In this document: in pieces, positions 1 through 5,396 of the stretch | Layout of the letters: every line of letters starts with the position of its first letter | Numbering within the stretch: position 1 is the stretch's first letter | Origin: JACCXJ01 sp052387115 | Lineage (GTDB): Bacteria; Pseudomonadota; Gammaproteobacteria; JACCXJ01 | Direction of reading: 5' to 3' | Assembly (NCBI GenBank): GCA_052387115.1 | Contig: JBQTJM010000065.1 | Location: forward strand, 1 to 5,818 | Length of the DNA: 5,818 nt | Made by a program: the position numbers and the translations under genes | Notes under the pieces: model-generated | What the model saw: only the letters and a program-made list of their open reading frames with translations | Told to the model about the DNA's origin: nothing | Database searches by the model: none

Positions 1-11
1 GAAGTGGTGTC

Positions 12-773
12 ATGCTCACGCTCTACCAGTTCCAGTGTTCCCATTACTGCGAAAAGGCCCGCTGGGCGCTCGATTACAAGGGTCTCGCCTACGAGACGCG
101 CAACCTCATCCCGGGCCCCCACCGGCGCACCACCCGGCGCCTCGCGGCCGCAAGCCACCTGCCCATACTGGTCGACGGAGGCCTGGTCGATGAGGCCAAG
201 GTGATCCAGGGCTCGGACAAGATCATCGACTACCTCGATCAGCGCTGGCCCGAACGCCGCCTGACACCCGTCGCTATGCTGGCCGCGTCCCTGGCCGTGG
301 AATGGGAACGCTATCTGGATGCCGAGATCGGCGTCTCGATCCGGTGCTGGTTTTATTACCACGCCCTGCCGGGGCGCGCGCTCGCGACGCGCTTCCTGTT
401 GCAAGGGGCCCCTTGGTATGGACGGCCCCTCTACGCGCTCATCTTCCCGGCGGTGCGCCACGCCATGCGAAAGATGATGCATCTCGACGCCGACAACGCC
501 GCGCGCTCCGAGGCGCGGCTGCGCGCCGCCCTGGAGCGCCTGAACGGGGCCTTACGCGGGCAGCGTTATCTGGTGGGCGGTGTCTTTTCGCGCGCCGATC
601 TGACGGCCTGCGCCCTGCTCGCCCCCCTGTGTCTGCCCGAGCTCGCCGCGCCCGCCGTGGCGGATGCCCTCCCGTCCGCCGTCGCCCGGTTTCGCGCCGA
701 GCAAGAGGACGCGCCGTTCTTCGCCTGGGTCACCGAGACCTACCGGAGACATCGCGGTGCGCCGGCCGGCTGA
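12..773 (+). CDS. Glutathione S-transferase family protein
   Basis: 253-residue protein with the two-domain layout of a cytosolic GST. The N-terminal thioredoxin-like domain (about residues 1-80) opens with a beta strand and the CSHYCEKARWALD segment (residues 9-21), where GSTs of this type place their glutathione-activating residue. The conserved cis-proline is P51 in HLPILV, and S67 in the QGSDKIIDYLD segment sits where the family contacts the gamma-glutamyl group; the residue usually Glu before this Ser is Gly here. The all-alpha C-terminal domain (about 90-250) carries the N-capping-box-like FSRADLTACAL (192-202). By family it should conjugate or reduce substrates with glutathione in the cytoplasm; the substrate cannot be told. 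Only 11 bases precede the ATG, so the ribosome site is not judged and a start outside the window cannot be excluded. It converges on the protease gene with 48 bases between the stops. It has no evident link to the sigma operon. Confidence 0.92.
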   Translation: MLTLYQFQCSHYCEKARWALDYKGLAYETRNLIPGPHRRTTRRLAAASHLPILVDGGLVDEAKVIQGSDKIIDYLDQRWPERRLTPVAMLAASLAVEWERYLDAEIGVSIRCWFYYHALPGRALATRFLLQGAPWYGRPLYALIFPAVRHAMRKMMHLDADNAARSEARLRAALERLNGALRGQRYLVGGVFSRADLTACALLAPLCLPELAAPAVADALPSAVARFRAEQEDAPFFAWVTETYRRHRGAPAG

Positions 774-821
774 GCCTACCTCGCCGCTGCCGGTTAATCG
801 AGTCGGCGCGATCACACCCCT

Positions 822-2042
822 CTAGGGGCATGCTGGCCCGCCGGTCACCTGGCAGAGGGCCGCGCAGGCGTCGACGATTCCGATCGTGCCGGCGGCGGCG
901 GAGGACCTTGTCGTCTCGCGTAACAGGGCGTGCACCTCAGTCGGTTTCAGCCACGGCCGCCCTTCGAGGACCAGGGCCACGACCCCTGCGACGTGCGCCG
1001 TTGCGAGCGAGCTGCCCGAGAGGAAATCGTAGCCCTCGCGCGGTGCGGTTGTCAGGATCTCGGCCCCCGGGGCCGCGACGAACGCGACGCCGGCTCCCGC
1101 CGTGCCATCCGCGACTCGCCCCTCGACATCGCTCGCGATCACCGGGATCACGCCCGGCAGCGCCGCCGGGTAGCCGGGGTCCTCGGGCCCCGCGGCCGCC
1201 GCGACCGGGACCACCCCTCGCGCTACGGCCGCCTCGACGAGGCGCGCCAAGAGCGGATCGGGCGGCCCGGCGAGGCTGAAGTTCAGGACCCGTGCTTGCG
1301 CGTTGATCGCATGGTCCACCGCCTTGGCGATCGTCCAGCTACTGCAGAGCGCACGCTCGGCGCCATCCTCGGGGTACCAGCAGGCCTTGAGCGCCAGGAC
1401 CTCGGCCTCCGGAGCGACCCCATAGATGCCCACGTCGTCATCGGCGCGCGCGGCGATGACCCCGGCGACCGCGGTACCGTGTGGGTCGCGCGCGAAGCTG
1501 CTCTCCCCACCCTCGACGAAGTTCGCGGTCGCGACGATGCGGCCGCGCAGATCAGGATGGGAGCGATCGGCACCGGTGTCGATGACCGCGACCCTGATCC
1601 CCCTGCCGGTGCTGCTCCCGTGCACGCGGTCGGCGCCGATCGCCTGGGCACCGTGTTGCAGCCCCGCATAGGGATCGCTATGGGCCGCCAGGAGCCCCTC
1701 GAAAACCAGGTTCGACTGCGCCGAGTCGACCCTCGGATCGGCGCGCAGCCGCGCGAGCACCGCGTCGTAGGAGAGCCCGTCGGGGACTTGGTACACGAGA
1801 CACTGCACCCGAATCGAGCGGAGCGGGAACTCACCGACCTGCGCGACGCCGTGCTCCGCTCCCAGGGCACGGGAGACGGCCGCCCAGCGCTCGGGGGTAT
1901 CCTCGGCCAAGGTCACGATGATCTGGCGTGCCTTGCCCTGCTTGGGCAGGCCCTCCACACCTTGGGGCCCTGGCTGGATAGCCGCGCACCCGAGGAGCGA
2001 CCACAGAAGCACGGCGATGGGCGCGGAGCGGTGCTGCCTCAT
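822..2042 (-). CDS. S8 (subtilisin-family) serine protease, predicted lipoprotein
   Basis: 406-residue protein. The N-terminus has a basic start, a hydrophobic stretch and a lipobox-like L16-L17-G18-C19, so it is probably lipid-anchored; A20 rather than Asp at +2 would favour the outer membrane. Residues about 39-115 look like an I9-type propeptide. The subtilase domain follows: D155 in AVIDTGAD, H188 in DPHGTAVAG and S345 in GSSLATAHVAG form the catalytic triad. Two points are unusual: the oxyanion-hole Asn of the AAGN motif is Pro (P286 in AAAAGPEDPG), and the serine motif reads GSSLATAH instead of GTSMATPH. Six cysteines besides C19 (81, 221, 233, 393, 397, 405) could form disulfides outside the cytoplasm. 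The start at 2042 is chosen because it gives the signal sequence and an ATGA overlap with the anti-sigma stop; the open frame continues to 2723, but that part is antisigma-gene shadow. There is no good Shine-Dalgarno, so translation is probably coupled. It may act on the upstream anti-sigma factor (inference). Confidence 0.92.
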   Translation of the reverse strand: MRQHRSAPIAVLLWSLLGCAAIQPGPQGVEGLPKQGKARQIIVTLAEDTPERWAAVSRALGAEHGVAQVGEFPLRSIRVQCLVYQVPDGLSYDAVLARLRADPRVDSAQSNLVFEGLLAAHSDPYAGLQHGAQAIGADRVHGSSTGRGIRVAVIDTGADRSHPDLRGRIVATANFVEGGESSFARDPHGTAVAGVIAARADDDVGIYGVAPEAEVLALKACWYPEDGAERALCSSWTIAKAVDHAINAQARVLNFSLAGPPDPLLARLVEAAVARGVVPVAAAAGPEDPGYPAALPGVIPVIASDVEGRVADGTAGAGVAFVAAPGAEILTTAPREGYDFLSGSSLATAHVAGVVALVLEGRPWLKPTEVHALLRETTRSSAAAGTIGIVDACAALCQVTGGPACP

Positions 2043-2710
2043 GGGCCGGACTTGGGCTCGGCGAGCCGCACCTTCGGGTGACCGCGGAGCTTCGGGACCG
2101 GAACGTCCGACGTGGCCCCGGACAATCTCAGTGTGTAGACGCCGGCCGGCGTGGGCCCGCGCACGATCTCGGCCCCGAGCTCGCGGAGCAGGACGCGAAG
2201 CTCGCGCTCGGTCAGGTCCTCCGCGAACACCACTTGGACACGTGGCCCTTCCGCCTTGAGCGGCTCGGGAGAGGACAAGGTGCCGTAGGGCTCCTGCCGG
2301 ACGAAGAGCGCCGCACCTAGAACCAAAACGAGCACTGCTTGCGCCGCGAGGGCCCATTGCGCGGCGCGCGGGGTCTCCCTGAAGGACCGAACCAGGTCCG
2401 TGAGCGCCGTGTGCCAACGTTGCGCCGGGGCGGGGCGCCGCTCGGCCCTCTCGATCCGCTCTATGATCGCGCCGAGGTGCGCCGGCGACGGCGACCAGGC
2501 GGCGCGCGTCTCGGCTTGCACGGCGTGCGCGAGCGCCCAACAGCGCGACAGCTCGTCGCGACACGGAGCGCAGTCGGCCAGGTGGCGCTCCACGCGCGGC
2601 CGCTCTTCGTCGCCCAGCGTGTCGTTCACGTACCAGGGCAAGAGCGCCCATGCCTCCTCGTGGTCGAGGTTTCCGGCGTAGCGTTGCAAAGACATCGCTG
2701 CGATCCTCAT
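2039..2710 (-). CDS. Membrane-bound zinc-finger anti-sigma factor
   Basis: 223 residues from the ATG at 2710. The cytoplasmic part carries the ZAS/zf-HC2 signature H43-x3-C47-x2-C50 in a helical context (VERHLADCAPCRDEL), which in this family grips an ECF sigma factor. One transmembrane helix lies at about residues 116-136 and should place residues 137-223 in the periplasm. That tail is a small domain (about 157-219) with VFAEDLTERE, LGAEIV, GVYTL and LRGHPKVRLAEP, resembling the propeptide of the protease encoded next. The start at 2710 overlaps the sigma stop as ATGA; a second ATG at 2695, with GAGG nine bases upstream, is an alternative that removes only five residues. The stop overlaps the protease start, again as ATGA, so all three genes are probably translated together. 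The anti-sigma role is well supported by motif and position; the tail's role is inference. Confidence 0.9.
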   Translation of the reverse strand: MRIAAMSLQRYAGNLDHEEAWALLPWYVNDTLGDEERPRVERHLADCAPCRDELSRCWALAHAVQAETRAAWSPSPAHLGAIIERIERAERRPAPAQRWHTALTDLVRSFRETPRAAQWALAAQAVLVLVLGAALFVRQEPYGTLSSPEPLKAEGPRVQVVFAEDLTERELRVLLRELGAEIVRGPTPAGVYTLRLSGATSDVPVPKLRGHPKVRLAEPKSGP

Positions 2711-3339
2711 ACGTCCTGCGCATCCTCTATGCCCAGGCGCCGGAGCGCCTCGGAGAGCCGTCTCCGGGCGTGGAACATGCGGGTCTTGACGGTGTTCACC
2801 GGACAGTCCATCACTCGCGCGATCTCCTGGTAGCCGAGTCCCGCATAGAAGGTCAGCTCGACCACCGCGCGCTGCTCGGGCGACAGGGTCGCCAAGGCAC
2901 GGCTGAAGACCGCCTTGAGGTCGCGCCGCCACACCTCGCGCTCGAGGTCCGGCGACTCGCTCGCCCCCGCGGCATCTTCGAGCCCTTCCTCGTCGCTGTG
3001 ATAGAGAATTCTCCCGCCGGTCTTACGCCGCTCCCGCTCCAGCGACTTCAGGGCCTTCAAGTGCGTGATGCCGTAGAGCCAGGGTACGAGCGGCCGACCG
3101 GTATCGAACTGCTCCGCCCCTTGCCAGACCGCGAGCATCACGTCATTCACCACCTCGCCGACCAGCTCGGGGCGCTTGACGAGCCGCTTCACATAGGTGC
3201 CGAGGCGCCCGGCATAGCGGTAGTAGAGCGTCTCGAAGGCGCCCCGATCGCGCGCGGCGATCCGTTTCATGAGCCCGACGTCCTCCTCTGAGAGACACGG
3301 GGAGGACCTTGCGGCGGGCGCGGCGGGCGTGGGTGTCAT
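2707..3339 (-). CDS. ECF-type RNA polymerase sigma factor (sigma-70 family)
   Basis: 210 residues from the ATG at 3339. Region 2 runs from about 30 to 102: AFETLYYRYAGRL (34-46), the core-binding and -10-recognition stretch ELVGEVVNDVMLAVW (58-72) and PWLYGITHLKALKSLERERR (86-105). Region 4 covers about 150-203: LSPEQRAVVELTFYAGLGY, then the helix-turn-helix QEIARVMDCPVNTVKTRMFHARRRL that reads the -35 element. Region 3 is absent, as expected for an ECF factor. The start is not certain. An in-frame ATG lies at 3393, and one at 3270 has AGAGGAGG eleven bases upstream but would remove LSEEDVGL, which aligns with the usual start of region 2 factors. The start at 3339 leaves a Pro/Ala-rich leader of about 14 residues. 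First gene of the operon; its stop overlaps the anti-sigma start (ATGA). Its target promoters cannot be read from this window. Confidence 0.9.
   Translation of the reverse strand: MTPTPAAPAARSSPCLSEEDVGLMKRIAARDRGAFETLYYRYAGRLGTYVKRLVKRPELVGEVVNDVMLAVWQGAEQFDTGRPLVPWLYGITHLKALKSLERERRKTGGRILYHSDEEGLEDAAGASESPDLEREVWRRDLKAVFSRALATLSPEQRAVVELTFYAGLGYQEIARVMDCPVNTVKTRMFHARRRLSEALRRLGIEDAQDV
3279..3295 (+). repeat. 17-base direct repeat, copy 1 (inside sigma gene)
   Basis: The sequence cgtcctcctctgagaga occurs here and again at 4930-4946, exact over 17 bases and ending at mismatches on both sides. Here it lies within the sigma gene near its start and, read on the minus strand, encodes the LSEED region (residues 16-20). 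Confidence 0.6.
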
Positions 3340-3541
3340 CGGCGCGGCGATCGCTCCAGGAAGCGGGCCCGAGGACCCATCGCGTGAAAACATACGCCCG
3401 CCGCACGAGCACGGCAAGCGGTTTGGGTCCCCCACCAGCGGGGGTCCCGAGCGTCCGGTTTGCCTTTCGGCGTCCCCTGTCCCATATTTCCCGCGGGTCG
3501 CGCGGCGGTTCAACGTCACGCAGGCCGGCCATCGGGTGAAG
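3340..3541. promoter_or_regulatory. Divergent control region between sigma operon and porin gene
   Basis: About 200 bases separate the chosen sigma start from the porin start, so promoters for both directions should lie here. The only A/T-rich patch is atattt at 3484-3489. On the minus strand it could act as a -10 (AAATAT) 18 bases from a TTGAAC at 3513-3508, giving a weak sigma-70-like pair; the TGAAC core would also suit some ECF -35 elements. On the plus strand the same patch (catatt) lies near a poor -35 (tttgcc), so the two promoters might share it. All of these matches are weak. The porin ATG is preceded only by a weak ribosome site (ggtgaag). The long plus-strand open frame that starts at 3269 covers this region but is not considered coding. 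Confidence 0.3.
3425..3448. repeat. GC-rich inverted repeat (hairpin or operator candidate)
   Basis: Left arm gggtccccc (3425-3433), six-base spacer accagc, right arm gggggtccc (3440-3448). The arms pair except for one T-T mismatch. It lies in what would be the leader of the sigma operon and upstream of the porin start. It has no U-tract, so it is not a standard terminator. It could be a transcript hairpin or a protein-binding site, or a product of high GC. Confidence 0.3.
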
Positions 3542-4834
3542 ATGGAAAGACTCGCGATCGCGATCGTCGCGTTGACCGCGCTCGGGCCTGGATACGCACC
3601 GGCGGGAGACGCTATGGACGATCTCCGGGAGGCCTTGATCGGGGGCAGGCCCGATCTGTTCCTGCGCTACCGCTTTGAGCATGTCGATGACGGGACGCCC
3701 GGGCTGCGCGATGCCTATGCCTCGACCCTGCGCACGGCGCTCGGCTACCACACCGGGAGCTTCCGCGATCTCGGTTTCTATCTACAGGTCGAGGACGTCC
3801 GGGTGCTCGGCAACGATGCCTACGACGACGGCGGGGCGAACGGGGTCTTCGACCGCGCCGAGGTCGTGGACCCCGAGGGCACCGAGTTGCAGCAGGCCTA
3901 CCTCCGTTACGAGGGGCTCCCGAAGACCGTGTTGCGGATCGGGCGCCAGGAGATCAACCACCGCGAGCCCCCGTTCAATCGCTATGTCGGAAACATCCTG
4001 TGGCGGCAGAACTGGCAGAGCTTCGACGGCCTGCGGGCCATCAACCTCTCGTTGCCCGACAGCGTCGCCGATTATGCGTATATCTGGAATGTCAATCGGA
4101 TCTTCGGCGAGGACAATCCCTTGCCCGATCGGAGCGATTTTCGTCTCGATGGCCACCTCTTGAATGTCCAATACAGCGGTCTACGGTGGGCCAAGGCCGA
4201 AGGCTATGCCTATCTGCTGGATTTCGACAGCCCGAGCGCAGCCCGTTTCTCGACCGCGACCGTGGGCCTGCGCCTGAAGGGGGACCTGGATCTCCTGCCG
4301 GGATTCCGGTGGACCTACGCGGGCGAATACGCGCACCAGTCCGACTATGGCGACAACCCGAACGAGGTGGCGGTCGGATATTTCCTCGGCGAGCTCGGTG
4401 CCCGCTATGCGATCGCTAAGGTCTTGGATTCGGTCGCGCTGACGCTCTGCTACGAGGTCTTGGAGGGCGACGGGGGCCAAGAGGCCTTCCAGACCCCGCT
4501 CGGGACCAACCATGCCTTCCAGGGTTGGGCGGACCGATTCCTCGTCACGCCCGGGGACGGCGTCGAGGACCTCTTCGTGACCCTCAAGGCCACGGCGCTC
4601 GGGACGACCCTCATCGTGGTCTATCATGACTTCGCGGCCAACGACGGAGGTTACGACTATGGGCACGAATGGGACATCCAGCTGGAGCGGCCGCTCTTCG
4701 ACAACGCGCTCATCGGCGTCAAGTTCGCGGCCTACGAAGCCGACGCGAACGCCGAGAACCTGGCCCGCAACCGGTCGACGGGTCAGTCGTTCGACCTCAC
4801 CAAGTCCTGGGCCTACGTACAGATCCGATTCTGA
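3542..4834 (+). CDS. Outer-membrane porin, alginate-export-like family
   Basis: 430 residues. A signal peptide (about 1-21; hydrophobic LAIAIVALTALG, likely cleavage after APA) exports it. The mature part has the alternating aromatic/polar strands of a beta-barrel, from FLRYRFEHVDD (40-50) to the terminal WAYVQIRF, ending in Phe as outer-membrane proteins recognised by the BAM complex usually do. Segments that recall the alginate-export (AlgE-like, Alginate_exp) family are LRIGRQEINH (131-140), the NWQSFDGLRA stretch (157-166), and TPLGTNHAFQGWADRFLVTP (318-337), a well-conserved late block. Members form outer-membrane channels; the AlgE name should not be taken as evidence of alginate, as many relatives sit in non-alginate settings and the substrate here is unknown. 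The start at 3542 is chosen because it begins the signal peptide; the frame is open back to 3269 but that overlaps the sigma gene. It is divergent from the sigma operon, so it might belong to its regulon (inference). Confidence 0.9.
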   Translation: MERLAIAIVALTALGPGYAPAGDAMDDLREALIGGRPDLFLRYRFEHVDDGTPGLRDAYASTLRTALGYHTGSFRDLGFYLQVEDVRVLGNDAYDDGGANGVFDRAEVVDPEGTELQQAYLRYEGLPKTVLRIGRQEINHREPPFNRYVGNILWRQNWQSFDGLRAINLSLPDSVADYAYIWNVNRIFGEDNPLPDRSDFRLDGHLLNVQYSGLRWAKAEGYAYLLDFDSPSAARFSTATVGLRLKGDLDLLPGFRWTYAGEYAHQSDYGDNPNEVAVGYFLGELGARYAIAKVLDSVALTLCYEVLEGDGGQEAFQTPLGTNHAFQGWADRFLVTPGDGVEDLFVTLKATALGTTLIVVYHDFAANDGGYDYGHEWDIQLERPLFDNALIGVKFAAYEADANAENLARNRSTGQSFDLTKSWAYVQIRF

Positions 4835-5137
4835 CGCACCGCTGACCGACCCGCGGCTCTGCGCATCCATCCCATATGCTTCCTGGCCGGGGCGCCGCGA
4901 CATCTCCTGCGCCTCGTTATCCACCTGTGCGTCCTCCTCTGAGAGATCGCCATAGGCCTGCCCGCCGGCGCTGAGCTGGACAGACAATGCGTTTACCAGT
5001 TCCGACAAGCCCTCTGGGCTCATCATCGGGATCCGCTCGATCTTAGGCACCGCGGCCCCGCCACCCGTGAACATGTCCCAGACGCTCCCGGCCGGGGGGT
5101 GGACACCGTCGAGCCCTTCCTCGAGGTGACCCCTCAT
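4835..5137 (-). other. Gene-poor stretch with a doubtful minus-strand ORF, perhaps a gene remnant
   Basis: No recognised gene lies between the porin stop and the repeat region. On the minus strand an ORF opens at an ATG at 5137. It reads plausibly protein-like for roughly 90-100 residues (for example PKIERIPMMSPEGLSELVNA, then VQLSAGGQAYGDLSEEDAQ), with mostly G/C-ending codons like the neighbouring genes. It has no stop before the porin gene, and beyond 4834 it merely mirrors that gene, so any real protein would have lost its end. There is only a weak AGGG near the start, and the same frame has a stop at 5198-5200. I do not recognise the product. It may be a decayed gene fragment or chance in GC-rich DNA. 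I see no clear terminator after the porin stop. Confidence 0.2.
4930..4946 (+). repeat. 17-base direct repeat, copy 2 (porin downstream region)
   Basis: Exact second copy of the sequence at 3279-3295. Read on the minus strand in the doubtful ORF it also gives LSEED, in the same codon phase. Together the copies bracket the porin gene. Confidence 0.6.
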
Positions 5138-5233
5138 CTGACCCTGGCCACCCGCCCCGCGGTGCAGCGGTTGAACCTTTTGTGCATCTCCAGGGAATTA
5201 CAAGCAGCGGGAACGAGCTGTATTGGCAGCTAA

Positions 5234-5351
5234 GAGGGGTCAGGCATCTGCCCGACACCATCCTCTCTCCTGCAACCGAGCGCTTTTGAGAGCCCTCGGG
5301 TCTGGCTCTGTGCCAGTCAGGCAGAGGAGGGAGGTGCCGTTTTGACCCCGG
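5234..5351. repeat. Imperfect inverted repeat of about 115 bases, REP- or MITE-like
   Basis: The ends are inverted copies: ggggtca at 5236-5242 and tgacccc at 5343-5349. Inside them the left side (acaccatcctctctcctgc) and the complement of the right side (gcacctccctcctctgc) also resemble each other. Near the middle is a perfect stem, agagcc (5289-5294) and ggctct (5304-5309), around a 9-base loop. A smaller hairpin sits in the left arm (gtcaggcatctgcccgac, 5239-5256, one mismatch), and gtcaggca recurs at 5316-5323. The whole could fold as one long interrupted hairpin. It contains no gene and lies about 45 bases before the FG-GAP start. The layout is like palindromic intergenic repeats (REP/BIME) or a small non-autonomous element; no transposase is present in the window. 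Confidence 0.45.
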
Positions 5352-5384
5352 TACCCACTGTTCATCACAGGCAATCAACCAGTT

Positions 5385-5390
5385 AGGAGA
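5385..5390 (+). promoter_or_regulatory. Strong ribosome binding site of the FG-GAP gene
   Basis: AGGAGA six bases before the ATG at 5397. It is the best Shine-Dalgarno in the window and fixes the start. A TTGACC at 5342-5347 could be a -35, but no fitting -10 follows, so no promoter is called. Confidence 0.8.
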
Positions 5391-5396
5391 GCAACC

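Noticed and set aside
817..828. cccc-tcta-gggg hairpin at the protease stop codon as a terminator
   Set aside because: The stem has only four pairs, overlaps the stop codon and has no T-tract on either strand.
302..1279. 325-codon plus-strand open frame across the GST and protease ends
   Set aside because: It is extremely Arg/Pro-rich, overlaps GST in another frame and shows no protein-like pattern.
930..2081. 383-codon plus-strand open frame opposite the protease
   Set aside because: It is antisense to a protease with clear catalytic motifs, is very rich in Arg, Gly and Asp, and has no recognisable domain; long antisense frames are common in GC-rich DNA.
2043..2723. N-terminal extension of the protease frame up to 2723
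   Set aside because: This part is an Arg-rich out-of-frame copy of the anti-sigma gene; the lipoprotein signal at 2042 marks the true start.
3269..3541. N-terminal extension of the porin frame back to 3269
   Set aside because: It overlaps the sigma gene on the other strand and would bury the signal peptide 91 residues inside.
3550..3567. Overlapping gcgatcgc palindromes in the porin signal-peptide region
   Set aside because: They follow from Ala-Ile and Ala-Ile-Val codons in GC-rich DNA; the octamer also occurs near 3346 without any pattern.
4181..4834. Minus-strand frame opposite the porin
   Set aside because: It mirrors a convincing outer-membrane protein and has no domain of its own.
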